Shown here one piece after another: positions 22,352-31,935 of a stretch of 40,132 bases of DNA. Within the stretch, counting starts at the first letter, position 1, and every line of letters starts with the position of its first letter. The notes beneath the pieces were generated by a model. It worked only from the letters and a program-made list of their open reading frames with translations. It had not been told where the DNA came from and did not search any database. The DNA lies in NCBI RefSeq assembly GCF_013280595.1, contig NZ_JAAATY010000054.1:1-40132 (forward strand). Reading direction: 5' to 3'. The DNA is from Kibdelosporangium persicum. GTDB taxonomy: Bacteria > Actinomycetota > Actinomycetes > Mycobacteriales > Pseudonocardiaceae. Position numbers and translations under genes: made by a program.

Positions 22352-22780
22352 GTGGCGGCGGACTTCGAGACGCAACTGCGGGCGGTTTCCTTGCGTGTAA
22401 CCCGCCCGCGGTTGGCGGTCCTCGCCGCACTGCGTGACCACCCGCACATCGACACCGAGACGGTGATCTCGCTGGTACGGGCCGATCACCCGACGGTGTC
22501 CCAGCAGGCGGTCTACGACGTGCTGCGGGCGCTCACCGACGCCGGTCTGATCCGGCGCATCCAGCCTGCCGGCGCGACCGCGCGCTACGAGTCCCGCGTG
22601 GGTGACAACCATCACCACCTCGTGTGCCGCTCCTGCGGCGCGATCGTGGACGTCGACTGTGCCGTCGGCCACTCCCCCTGTCTCACCGCCTCGGACGATC
22701 ACGGTTTTGTGATCGACGAGGCGGAGGTCGTCTTTTGGGGCACGTGCCCCGACTGTGCGGCTGACCACCCCCGTCAATGA
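22352..22780 (+). CDS. furA: Fur-family regulator FurA
   Basis: Metal- and redox-responsive repressor, 142 residues, GTG start at 22352. The N-terminal winged helix includes LRVTRPRLAVLAALRDHPH and TVSQQAVYDVLRALTDAGLI; the C-terminal half has the metal-binding NHHHLVCRSCG and a second cysteine pair in GTCPDC, together the usual CxxC...CxxC structural zinc site. It lies 19 bp upstream of katG in the same direction. In actinobacteria this pair forms an operon in which FurA represses both genes and peroxide releases it. That family knowledge, plus the promoter candidate just upstream, supports the call. No ribosome site is visible, consistent with a leaderless transcript. Confidence 0.93.
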   Translation: MAADFETQLRAVSLRVTRPRLAVLAALRDHPHIDTETVISLVRADHPTVSQQAVYDVLRALTDAGLIRRIQPAGATARYESRVGDNHHHLVCRSCGAIVDVDCAVGHSPCLTASDDHGFVIDEAEVVFWGTCPDCAADHPRQ

Positions 22781-22799
22781 TCCGCCCGGAAGGAAGTAG

Positions 22800-25076
<2,277 letters not shown>

Positions 25077-25081
25077 TCCCG

Positions 25082-25570
25082 CTACCCCCGACGAGCCCGG
25101 CCGGTCCGCCCAGCGGTCGGCCGGGCTCGTCCACGTTCACGCTGGTCGTCGTTCTTGCTGGTCAGCCCGTCCACGACGAAGCCGACACCCATGCCGAGCA
25201 TCCAGACGTCCTTCGCCAGGCCGGTGCCCTGCTCGGTCGGGCGCAGGCTGCCCTCCTCCCGCATGCCCGGGGTGCGCAGGTAGAGCCCGAGGAGTCCGGC
25301 GGAGAACGCGGTAAGTCCGAGCCCGGCGACCGCGGTGGGCACCACGGGCAGCAGCAGCGCCGCGCCGAGCGCGATCTCACCCCACGACACCATGCGCACG
25401 AAGGACTTCGGATCGAGCTGGCGCAGCATCGGATACGCGCCCCCGGCGAAACCGTGCAGCGTCTGCGCGGTCTGCTCGTCAGCGTGGCGTTTGTTCAGCC
25501 CCGAGCTGAGGATGAAGGCGCCCGTCGCCAGCCGGCCTGGCCAGTGGCGGACCTTGACCTTCCGCTTCAT
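25082..25570 (-). CDS. DoxX-family membrane protein
   Basis: Small integral membrane protein of 162 residues. I chose the ATG at 25570 (MKRKVKVRHWPGRL), with GAGGA a few bases upstream; the frame continues further upstream but that part has no protein-like sequence. A basic N-terminus is followed by ATGAFILSSGLNK, then hydrophobic segments around MVSWGEIALGAALLLPVVPTAVAGLGL, AFSAGLLGLYL and DVWMLGMGVGFVVDGL, giving about four membrane spans, as in DoxX/DoxD-like proteins. It converges on katG with five bases between the stops. DoxX relatives are often tied to oxidative or thiol stress, which would fit the neighbours, but no direct evidence shows that here. The last 20 residues are charged and overlap the katG terminator. 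Confidence 0.8.
   Translation of the reverse strand: MKRKVKVRHWPGRLATGAFILSSGLNKRHADEQTAQTLHGFAGGAYPMLRQLDPKSFVRMVSWGEIALGAALLLPVVPTAVAGLGLTAFSAGLLGLYLRTPGMREEGSLRPTEQGTGLAKDVWMLGMGVGFVVDGLTSKNDDQRERGRARPTAGRTGRARRG
25090..25131. terminator. Hairpin terminator between katG and convergent doxX-like gene
   Basis: Arms GACGAGCCCGGCCG (25090-25103) and its exact complement (25118-25131) leave a 14-base loop. It begins 14 bp after the katG stop and lies inside the last codons of the convergent gene. There is no T-run, as is common in high-GC actinobacteria. Confidence 0.75.
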
Positions 25571-25711
25571 GGTTCGTCCTCGCTTCTCCGTCGAGCCGAC
25601 GCGACCGAGCCGGCGCGACGGCTGTGCGCCGTCTACCCCTACGGCGCCTCGCCAAACCTGCGACCGGTCGGTCCACATCAGACACCACCCGCATCGAACC
25701 TGGTGACGGGC

Positions 25712-25738
25712 GTCACACCGCGTGGTGTCACGTCCGTC
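25712..25738 (+). promoter_or_regulatory. Candidate ECF41-type promoter
   Basis: GTCACA (25712-25717), 17 bp, then CGTC (25735-25738), 23 bp before the oxidoreductase start. The published ECF41 consensus, as I recall it, is TGTCACA-N16-CGTC. The match is good and the downstream operon contains an ECF41-like sigma factor, suggesting autoregulation. Confidence 0.55.
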
Positions 25739-25760
25739 CAGGCGGCGGTGTCTTGGGGGC

Positions 25761-26942
25761 ATGACTGAGCACAGCACACCTCACAAGATCGTGGTGATCG
25801 GCGGCGGCTACGCCGGAACGATCGCGGCCAACCGGATGCGGATGCGCTCCGATGTGGACATCACGCTGGTCAATCCTCGCCCGGCGTTCGTCGACCGGAT
25901 CCGGTTGCACCAGTTCGTGGCCGGTACCGGTGAGGCCTTGGTGGACTACGGCACGCTGCTCGGCGACGGCGTCAGGCTGGTCGTCGACGACGCCACTCGT
26001 ATCGACACCGCCGCCCGCACGGTGGAGCTGGCGTCGGGCCGCGCGCTTGACTACGACTACCTGGTCTACGCGGTCGGTAGTACCGGCGCGATCCCGTCGG
26101 CCGTTCCTGGCGTCGCCGACTTCGCCTTCTCGGTCGCCGAGTTCGAGTCCGCGCAGCGGCTGCGGACCAAGCTCGAAGCGCTGCCTCTCGACGCTCCGGT
26201 CACTGTCGCAGGCAGCGGCTTGACCGGTGTCGAAACCGCGGCCGAGCTGGCCGAACAAGGACGCGCCGTCACGCTGGTGTGTGCTGGGACGCTCGCACCG
26301 GCGCTCAGCGCGCCGGGTCGTCGGTCCATCGCCAAGTGGCTGTCCCGGCATGATGTCGCTGTGCTCGAAGCCGCCGCGGTGACCGAGGTACGGTCGGATG
26401 CGATCGTCCTGTCCGACGGCACCGTGCATCCGAGCGCGCTGACCATCTGGGCAGGGGGATTCGGCGTCCCGGAGCTGGCGGCCGCGAGCGGGCTGCGTAC
26501 CGACGCGCTCGGCCGTTTGCTGACGGACGAAACGTTGACCAGCGTTGACGACGATCGCATCGTGGCGGCTGGGGACGCCGCGGCGCCGTCAGGCCAACCG
26601 CTGCGGATGAGCTGTTACGCCGCCGGGCCACTCGGGGCACAAGCCGCCGACACCGTGCTGAGCCGCATCGCGGGCACCGAACCGGCGGCGATCAACCTCG
26701 CCTTCACCGGGTCGTGCACCAGCCTCGGCCGTCATGCCGCCGTACGGCAGATCGCCCGCAAGGACGACAGCGTCGTGAACGCCTACGTCGGCGGCCGGCT
26801 GGGCGCGGCGATCAAGGAACTGACCTGCCGGCTGGGCGTGGGGAAGATCCGCCGGGAGGCCCAGAAGCCGGGTTCGCTGTTCTGGCCGAAAGGCGGCCCG
26901 CGACCCGAGCAGCCGGTCGCCGCCGCGCGGGGACTGGCGTGA
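25761..26942 (+). CDS. FAD-dependent pyridine nucleotide oxidoreductase (NDH-2-like)
   Basis: Flavoprotein of 393 residues with two dinucleotide folds. The FAD fold starts IVVIGGGYAG at 10-19. The NAD(P) fold carries VAGSGLTGVETAAELAEQG near 153-171. The C-terminal FAD contact is DRIVAAGDAAAP. No redox CxxC pair is visible, so it is of the type II NADH dehydrogenase or ferredoxin-reductase-like class rather than a disulfide reductase. I chose ATG 25761 because the family sequence begins there; the upstream frame reads through the promoter region. Its stop overlaps the start of the ECF sigma gene (GTGA), so the two are one operon. ECF41 sigma factors are known to sit beside carboxymuconolactone decarboxylase, oxidoreductase or epimerase genes, so this is the likely oxidoreductase partner. 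Confidence 0.88.
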   Translation: MTEHSTPHKIVVIGGGYAGTIAANRMRMRSDVDITLVNPRPAFVDRIRLHQFVAGTGEALVDYGTLLGDGVRLVVDDATRIDTAARTVELASGRALDYDYLVYAVGSTGAIPSAVPGVADFAFSVAEFESAQRLRTKLEALPLDAPVTVAGSGLTGVETAAELAEQGRAVTLVCAGTLAPALSAPGRRSIAKWLSRHDVAVLEAAAVTEVRSDAIVLSDGTVHPSALTIWAGGFGVPELAAASGLRTDALGRLLTDETLTSVDDDRIVAAGDAAAPSGQPLRMSCYAAGPLGAQAADTVLSRIAGTEPAAINLAFTGSCTSLGRHAAVRQIARKDDSVVNAYVGGRLGAAIKELTCRLGVGKIRREAQKPGSLFWPKGGPRPEQPVAAARGLA

Positions 26943-27889
26943 CCACCGGCGAGCACGCCGAGCGGTTCACCTTGCTGCGGCCGCTGCTGTTCACGATCGC
27001 CTACGAAATACTCGGCTCCGCGACGGAATCCGACGACGTGCTGCAGGACAGCTACCTGCGGTGGGCCGAGGTGGATCTCGCGAAGGTGCAGGACACCAAG
27101 GCGTACCTGGCGCGCCTGGTGACTCGGCAGGCGCTCAACGCGGTGCGGGCGAGCGCACGCCGTCGCGAGGACTATGTCGGCCCGTGGCTGCCCGAGCCGC
27201 TGCTGCTCGACGAACGCGACGCGTCGGCTGACGTGGTGCTCGCCGAGTCGGTGTCGATGGCGATGCTCGTGCTGCTCGAAACGCTCACGCCCGCGGAGCG
27301 CGCGGTCTTCGTACTGCGCGAGGTGTTCGGCTTCGACTACGACGACATCGCCGCCGCGGTGGGCAAATCCGTGGGAACGGTGCGCCAGGTGGCGCACCGC
27401 GCCCGCGAACACGTGCACGCACGGCGCAGACGGTTCGACCCCGCCGACGCCGCGACGACCGCGCGGATCGCCGAGCAGTTCATGGCCGCGGCGGCCACCG
27501 GTGACATGGCCGGGTTGCTCTCGCTGCTCGCGCCGGACGCCACCTGGATCGCCGACAGCGGCGGCAAAGCCACCGCTGCGCGCCGGCCGGTGGTGGGCGC
27601 GGAGAAGGTCGCCGCCTTCCTGCTCGATCTGTTCCGCATAGCCCGGCGCCAGCCCGCCATCCGGATCGAAATGGCCAACTGCAACAACTCCCCCGCCGTC
27701 CTCGCCTACCGCGACGACCGCCTCGAAGGCGTCTACCTGATCGAGATCACCGACAAGAAGATCAGCAACTGCTACGCCATCCGCAACCCGGACAAACTGG
27801 CCGCGCTGACGACTCCCCGCCGGATCAGCCGGTCGGCCTGGTCCACTGAGGACACAAGTCGCCCGGCCCGCCCACTGCCCCGTTCCTGA
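26939..27889 (+). CDS. ECF41-type RNA polymerase sigma factor with SnoaL-like tail
   Basis: 316 residues. The GTG at 26939 overlaps the stop of the oxidoreductase; the frame extends upstream but only as a shadow of that gene. Sigma region 2 is near 8-75 (LFTIAYEILGSATESDDVLQDSYLRW in part), and region 4 near 110-165 (LTPAERAVFVLREVFGFDYDDIAAAVGKSVGTVRQVAHRA in part). A SnoaL-like domain of about 100 residues follows. It holds ADSGGK, matching the family's DGGGK motif, and near the end RNPDKL, matching the NPDKL motif. In ECF41 factors this tail replaces an anti-sigma protein and controls activity. The last 30 residues (after NPDKLAALTTP) are rich in Arg, Ser and Pro and look like an unconserved extension. 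Confidence 0.92.
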   Translation: MTTGEHAERFTLLRPLLFTIAYEILGSATESDDVLQDSYLRWAEVDLAKVQDTKAYLARLVTRQALNAVRASARRREDYVGPWLPEPLLLDERDASADVVLAESVSMAMLVLLETLTPAERAVFVLREVFGFDYDDIAAAVGKSVGTVRQVAHRAREHVHARRRRFDPADAATTARIAEQFMAAAATGDMAGLLSLLAPDATWIADSGGKATAARRPVVGAEKVAAFLLDLFRIARRQPAIRIEMANCNNSPAVLAYRDDRLEGVYLIEITDKKISNCYAIRNPDKLAALTTPRRISRSAWSTEDTSRPARPLPRS

Positions 27890-27939
27890 CTCCACCGGTA
27901 CTTTGGATCACGTCGTCCGCTTGGGAGGAGGAACGGGCC

Positions 27940-28320
27940 ATGGGCCTGACGAAGGTGTGGCTGAAGACGTTCACCGACGGTTTCGTGCGGGCCGACCAGG
28001 TCGTCGGCGTGTCCACCCACCAGACCCCCGCGCTGCCGGGGAAATCGGTGAACTGGCTGGTCGACGTCACGCTGGCGGTGTCGGTGGGCAGCGGCGGCAC
28101 GGCCGGGTGGGAGGTCAACGCCCTGCACCGAACGCTGGTCCAGACCCGCTTCGAACCGCTCGGCGCGGCCGAGGCGCTGACCGAACTGCTCGCCAGGCTG
28201 TACGACAGCGACCCGGCCGGGCTGATCCTCACCCGGATCACCGACTCCCGGGTGGAGTTCACCTTCGAGCCCTTCACCGCGCCGGCCTCGACCACATCCA
28301 GCGAGGACCACTCGAGCTGA
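27940..28320 (+). CDS. Small conserved-looking protein of unknown function
   Basis: 126 residues. GGAGGAGG lies eight bases before the ATG, so it is very likely translated. No signal peptide or membrane segment is seen. The sequence alternates hydrophobic strands (VNWLVDVTLAVSV, GLILTRITDSRVEFTFEPF) with a helix-like middle (GAAEALTELLARLYDSDPA), which suggests a compact alpha/beta fold. The tail is Ser/Thr/Glu-rich. I do not recognise the family. It follows the ECF41 gene by 50 bp and may be read from the same transcript, ending at the large hairpin just downstream. Confidence 0.8.
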   Translation: MGLTKVWLKTFTDGFVRADQVVGVSTHQTPALPGKSVNWLVDVTLAVSVGSGGTAGWEVNALHRTLVQTRFEPLGAAEALTELLARLYDSDPAGLILTRITDSRVEFTFEPFTAPASTTSSEDHSS

Positions 28321-28332
28321 CCGGAGTTGCTT

Positions 28333-28379
28333 TCGACCGGGGAGAGTGCTAATTGAGAATTAGCACTCTCCCCGGTCGA
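28333..28379 (+). terminator. Perfect 22-bp stem hairpin
   Basis: Arms 28333-28354 and 28358-28379 pair exactly around the three-base centre GAG. It starts 12 bp after the small unknown gene ends and would be a strong terminator for it. Its right arm also forms part of the CIRCE-like element at 28360-28386, so the two functions may compete. Confidence 0.75.
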
Positions 28380-28386
28380 GTGCCAA
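28360..28386 (+). promoter_or_regulatory. CIRCE-like element (HrcA operator)
   Basis: TTAGCACTC, nine bases, GAGTGCCAA. This equals the CIRCE consensus (TTAGCACTC-N9-GAGTGCTAA) with one change. A third half-site, GAGTGCTAA, lies at 28344-28352. It is 31 bp upstream of an FHA gene, not of groES, groEL or dnaK, where CIRCE is expected. Confidence 0.6.
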
Positions 28387-28417
28387 CGGGCTGACGCTGT
28401 GAAGGGGAAGACACAAG

Positions 28418-28855
28418 ATGCTCCGGGCAGCTGAACCGGTGTCGACGAGGTCCGCACGACACAACGGAGCCGACCACGACACCGCGGTGTACGTAATCCC
28501 GTCCCACCCCACGGACACACCACCGACGCCACCGCCGTCGTTACCTGACACCGCCGCGATAACGATCACCCACGGCCCAGGCGTGACCGCCCCGATCGAG
28601 ATCCCACTCGGCGCAGGCACCACGCTCATCGGACGGCATCAGGACTGCGACGTCGTGCTCACCGACATCACCGTCTCCCGCCGGCACGCCGAGATACGCC
28701 GCACCGGCCCCACGTTCAGCGTCGCCGATCTCGGCTCGCTCAACGGAACCTATGTCAACCGCACACCGATCGACGAAGTACCGCTCGCCGACGGCGACGT
28801 GGTGCTGATCGGTGCCTTCCGGCTGACGTTCCGCTCCCGCGTGGCGGAGCCGTAG
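28418..28855 (+). CDS. FHA-domain protein, GarA/OdhI-like
   Basis: 145 residues, ATG preceded by GAAGGGGAAG. A flexible Pro/Thr-rich N-terminal part (about 1-50) is followed by one FHA phosphothreonine-binding domain (about 52-140). FHA signature residues are present: IGRHQDCDVVL (Gly-Arg), TVSRRHAEI (Ser and His) and LGSLNGTYVN (Asn-Gly). The end (PLADGDVVLIGAFRLTF) closely follows GarA, which regulates 2-oxoglutarate metabolism when phosphorylated by PknB or PknG. GarA carries a paired-threonine motif near its N-terminus; here only DTAVYV with a single Thr is seen, so the kinase switch may differ. No kinase gene is nearby. The CIRCE-like element and hairpin lie just upstream and could make it heat- or stress-responsive. 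Confidence 0.85.
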   Translation: MLRAAEPVSTRSARHNGADHDTAVYVIPSHPTDTPPTPPPSLPDTAAITITHGPGVTAPIEIPLGAGTTLIGRHQDCDVVLTDITVSRRHAEIRRTGPTFSVADLGSLNGTYVNRTPIDEVPLADGDVVLIGAFRLTFRSRVAEP

Positions 28856-28930
28856 CCGCACGAGGTCTGGCGCTTTTCCCCGTTTCCAGGTAGCACATGG
28901 TGGACACGTGCCGGATCTTGAGGAGGACGA

Positions 28931-30400
28931 GTGCGAGCACAGGACATCGATCGGCGCACACTGCTGCGCGGTATCACGGCGGGAACTGCCATGGCACTGG
29001 CTGGTGCTGTGCCCGCGCACGCGCAGCAGCCGAGCCGCACGCCGTTCGACTTACACTTCGCCGTCACCCACAAGTACCGGCCGTTCGACCTGATCGCACC
29101 GCGGTTCGTGCAGTACGACAGCGCCATCGCGCCGCGCACCGCGGCCGCACTGGTCCGGACCGGTGTGCGGCCGCGGGCACCGTTCGGCTCTGTGCTGGTG
29201 GAAGTGTCGCGTTCGCAGGGAACCGTGGTGGCCGGGCTCGCGGGCGACGGCGCATCGGTGCTCGGCACGCTCGACGCTGTGGCCGGGCGCGCGACGATCG
29301 AGGTGACCGTCGGTGGGAACACCACCGTGGTCAAGTCGGCCGACGTACGGGTGCCCGGTGCGTTCCGATTCGCCGTGGTGGTCAACGAGAACGCGGTCAC
29401 CGTCCTGGTCGATACGACCGGTACCGGCACGGCGTGGCAGCCGGTGCTGACCGAGCGCGACGGCGTCCGCGCGTTGATCGACCTGCGCGTGCCGGCTGTC
29501 CTGGGCAAACTGGACTACGCCTACGGCGGCCAAGGGGCGGTACAGATCGGCCGGGTCCGGGCGGGGTACTTCGGCCAGGCCGGTGTGCGGGACCCACACG
29601 TCGTGCAGCACGCCGACGGCAGGCCGTTCATCCGCGACGGCAAGCTGTACCTGACCATGACCAACGCCGGCCTCGGCTTCTTCCAGCAGGCGCACTGGGC
29701 CGTCTGGACACTCGACCTCGCCGATCCGACGCGGCTGGAGCAGGTCGCGGTCCTGTTCTTCGAGCGCGACGGCGTGGTGCTCGGCGATCACGCCGGGCAG
29801 ATCGTCCACGACGACCGGACCGGCCGTTTCATCGTGTTGATGAGCTCCTGGGGCGATTTCGCCTTCCAGGGCGTGCACATCCGGCACACCACGACCCGGG
29901 CGGACGTCCTGTCCGGCGTGCACGTCCTGCCGACCTCGCGGCTCGCCCTGCCGACCGCCGTGAGCTCGTGGGACCCCGCCCTCACCCGCATCGACGGCCG
30001 ATGGCGGCTGGCGTTCGTGGAGAGCGAGGCGCAGCAACCCGCGTTCATCTTCCACCCCGCCCTCGCCGCCGGACCGCGCGGCGCGGACTACGCCGATTCT
30101 CTCCGCCTGGTCGGAGCGGACACCACCGTCGACCAGACGGAGGGCACGATCATCCAGCGCGTCGGGCGCGACTGGTACGTGCTGGCCAGCGACGGAGACG
30201 CCCGCCAGTACCCGGTCTACGACCTGTCGATGCGCAAGCTGGGAACGCTGGATGCGCCTTACGGCACCAACATCCCGCATCCGATGCTGCTGCCCGTCGG
30301 CCGCGAGTGGTGGATGATCACCTTCGACGGCACGCAGTACGCCGAACCCGTCCTCGGGTACGGCGGCCACGGCGACCTCGTCGTCATGCGCGCCCGCTGA
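28931..30400 (+). CDS. Tat-exported beta-propeller protein, GH43-like fold
   Basis: 489 residues, GTG start with a perfect AGGAGG four bases upstream. Residues 1-32 form a twin-arginine signal: DRRTLLRG, a hydrophobic stretch (TAMALAGAVPA) and a likely cleavage at AHA-QQ. The first 190 mature residues look like a beta-rich domain. From about residue 200 there are repeated blade-like segments with Asp-rich turns, such as VRDPHVVQHADGRPF, DHAGQIVHDDRTGRF, SWDPALTRIDGRW and DQTEGTIIQRVG. This resembles the five-bladed propellers of GH43 and related hydrolases. A glycoside hydrolase role is possible, but I cannot place the catalytic triad with confidence. Exported or cell-wall associated. It seems to be a single gene. 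Confidence 0.75.
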   Translation: MRAQDIDRRTLLRGITAGTAMALAGAVPAHAQQPSRTPFDLHFAVTHKYRPFDLIAPRFVQYDSAIAPRTAAALVRTGVRPRAPFGSVLVEVSRSQGTVVAGLAGDGASVLGTLDAVAGRATIEVTVGGNTTVVKSADVRVPGAFRFAVVVNENAVTVLVDTTGTGTAWQPVLTERDGVRALIDLRVPAVLGKLDYAYGGQGAVQIGRVRAGYFGQAGVRDPHVVQHADGRPFIRDGKLYLTMTNAGLGFFQQAHWAVWTLDLADPTRLEQVAVLFFERDGVVLGDHAGQIVHDDRTGRFIVLMSSWGDFAFQGVHIRHTTTRADVLSGVHVLPTSRLALPTAVSSWDPALTRIDGRWRLAFVESEAQQPAFIFHPALAAGPRGADYADSLRLVGADTTVDQTEGTIIQRVGRDWYVLASDGDARQYPVYDLSMRKLGTLDAPYGTNIPHPMLLPVGREWWMITFDGTQYAEPVLGYGGHGDLVVMRAR

Positions 30401-30413
30401 GGCCTGGGTCACG

Positions 30414-30438
30414 GTTTCGCTTGTCCGACAGCGGGAAC
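30414..30438 (+). promoter_or_regulatory. Candidate stress sigma (SigB/SigF-type) promoter
   Basis: GTTT (30414-30417), 15 bp, GGGAAC (30433-30438) matches the actinobacterial general-stress sigma pattern GTTT-N14-16-GGGTA with one difference. It is 72 bp upstream of the small gene at 30510. Confidence 0.5.
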
Positions 30439-30509
30439 GCTTCAATCGCGGATAAGGACGACGCACCCACCGGGCGCTCCCTTGCCGTGCCGCGAAGGGA
30501 AGTGCCGCG

Positions 30510-30848
30510 ATGACCTGCCGCCGTGACTCACACCGTGCCCCGGCTGTTCCCGTGTCGTTCATGCCCGCGATCGCCCTGCCGCCGGGCCGGCGGCTCCGGA
30601 CGGACATCGAGGCAGCCCTGCGAAACCTGGAGAACGTCTCGCCCGAGGACAGCGCCGCCGTGGGGAAGGTCCACGACGACCTGCGTGGAGCTCTTGCCCA
30701 CACGGCGGCCATCGGTGAGACGTCCCAGGTGTTCACCTCGGTCAACGCGGTGCGGATCGCCGAGCAGTGCCTGCGGGCCTGTCTGCTCACTCAGGCACGT
30801 GCGGCGCTGGCCGAAGCGCTCCGTGCGCTGCCGGCTGATCCTGTCTGA
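30510..30848 (+). CDS. Small hypothetical protein
   Basis: 112 residues from ATG 30510, with GAAGGGAAG about eight bases upstream; an internal ATG at 30561 (MPAIALPPGRRLR) is an alternative. The sequence is almost all helix-like (TDIEAALRNLENVSPED, AVGKVHDDLRGALAHTAAIG, AVRIAEQCLRACLLTQARAA), giving a likely small helical bundle. No signal or membrane segment is seen. I do not recognise it. A general-stress-type promoter candidate lies upstream, and the second ECF sigma unit follows after 134 bp. Confidence 0.65.
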   Translation: MTCRRDSHRAPAVPVSFMPAIALPPGRRLRTDIEAALRNLENVSPEDSAAVGKVHDDLRGALAHTAAIGETSQVFTSVNAVRIAEQCLRACLLTQARAALAEALRALPADPV

Positions 30849-30920
30849 CACCATGGCCGCCTGATTGATCCACATGGCCGGCCCGGTCATCTCGCCCTGC
30901 GACGCGGACAGCCTGCCGCT

Positions 30921-30947
30921 TGTCACATTCGGCGGCTCCACGGGTTC
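30921..30947 (+). promoter_or_regulatory. Candidate ECF41-like promoter before second sigma gene
   Basis: TGTCACA (30921-30927), 16 bp, GTTC. The -35 is identical to the ECF41 consensus I recall; the -10 differs at one or two bases. It lies 36 bp before the sigma gene start at 30983. Confidence 0.5.
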
Positions 30948-30982
30948 ACTCTCGTACGCCTTGAGGGGAGATGGAGTGACCG

Positions 30983-31906
30983 ATGGAGGAGACCGAGTGG
31001 CTGGCCGAGCGCTTCGAGCAGCACCGGCCGCGGCTGCGGGCGGTGGCATACCGGATGCTGGGTTCGCTGGCCGAGGCCGACGACGCCGTCCAGGACGCGT
31101 GGTTGCGGCTGAGCCGATCCGATCCGGACCAGATCGACAACCTCGCGGGATGGCTGACCACGGTCGTCGCGCGGGAGTGTCTGCACATGCTGCGTTCCCG
31201 GCGGCACCGGCGGGAGGAGTCGTTCGCCGCGCAGTTGCCTGACCCGGTTGTCGTCCCGGACGGCGACCTCGATCCCGAGCAGGAGGCGTTGCTCGCCGAC
31301 TCGGTGGGGTTGGCGCTGCTCGTGGTGCTCGACCGGCTCGGTCCGGCTGAGCGGCTGGCGTTCGTCCTGCACGACATGTTCGCGCTGCCGTTCGAGGAGA
31401 TCGCCGGCATCGTGGGACGTACCCCGGCAGCCGCGCGGCAACTGGCCAGCCGGGCACGACGACGGGTCACCAACGCGGAAGTCCCGTTGCCGGGCCCGGA
31501 TCTGGCGCGGCAACAGCAGATCGTGGACGCTTTCTACGCGGCCGCCCGGGCCGGTGACTTCGACGCTCTCGTCCAAGTCCTCGACCCCGACATCGTGCTG
31601 ACCACGGACTACGGCCCCGACGGGCGTCCGGCTGTCACCCGCGGCGCGGCGGCGGTCGCCCAGCTCACCCGCGCCCCGCGCGGCGGCCGGCTGCGCCCCG
31701 TCCTGGTCAACGGCGCGCCAGGCGCGATGGTCACCGTCGACGGGCAGCCGGTGGCCGTGCTGGTCTTCACGGTCGTGGCCGACAAGATCGTCGCCATCGA
31801 CACCATCCGCGAGCCCGGTCGTGTTTGCCGTGCCGCCGCCGTCCTCGCCGAAAACGCGGCAGACACAGCTGTCACATCTCCGGCGCCTGAAGGCTCACAA
31901 GGGTGA
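30983..31906 (+). CDS. ECF sigma factor with SnoaL-like tail (ECF41/SigJ-like)
   Basis: 307 residues, ATG 30983 in a weak GGAGATGGAGTG context. Sigma region 2 is near 12-75 (VAYRMLGSLAEADDAVQDAW), and region 4 near 120-170 (LGPAERLAFVLHDMFALPFEEIAGIVGRTPAAARQLASRARRR in part). The tail from about 180 is SnoaL-like (IVDAFYAAARAGDFDALVQVLDPDI). Unlike the sigma factor at 26939 it lacks clear DGGGK and NPDKL motifs (TDYGPDGRPAV and IREPGRV stand there), so it may belong to a sister group. Its stop overlaps an upstream GTG of the decarboxylase-like gene, which fits the known pairing of such sigma factors with carboxymuconolactone decarboxylases. Confidence 0.9.
   Translation: MEETEWLAERFEQHRPRLRAVAYRMLGSLAEADDAVQDAWLRLSRSDPDQIDNLAGWLTTVVARECLHMLRSRRHRREESFAAQLPDPVVVPDGDLDPEQEALLADSVGLALLVVLDRLGPAERLAFVLHDMFALPFEEIAGIVGRTPAAARQLASRARRRVTNAEVPLPGPDLARQQQIVDAFYAAARAGDFDALVQVLDPDIVLTTDYGPDGRPAVTRGAAAVAQLTRAPRGGRLRPVLVNGAPGAMVTVDGQPVAVLVFTVVADKIVAIDTIREPGRVCRAAAVLAENAADTAVTSPAPEGSQG
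31870..31896 (+). promoter_or_regulatory. Candidate ECF41-like promoter before decarboxylase-like gene
   Basis: TGTCACA (31870-31876), 16 bp, GCTC, inside the last codons of the sigma gene and 39 bp before the chosen start of the next gene. It has the same -35 and spacing as the site at 30921, so both genes may be read by the same sigma factor. Confidence 0.5.
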
Positions 31907-31935
31907 CGGCATTCCCGACCACCATGGAGGACACC

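Noticed and set aside
29051-30790. 579-residue minus-strand open frame opposite the propeller gene
   Set aside because: The plus-strand gene has a perfect ribosome site and Tat signal; the minus frame looks like a shadow.
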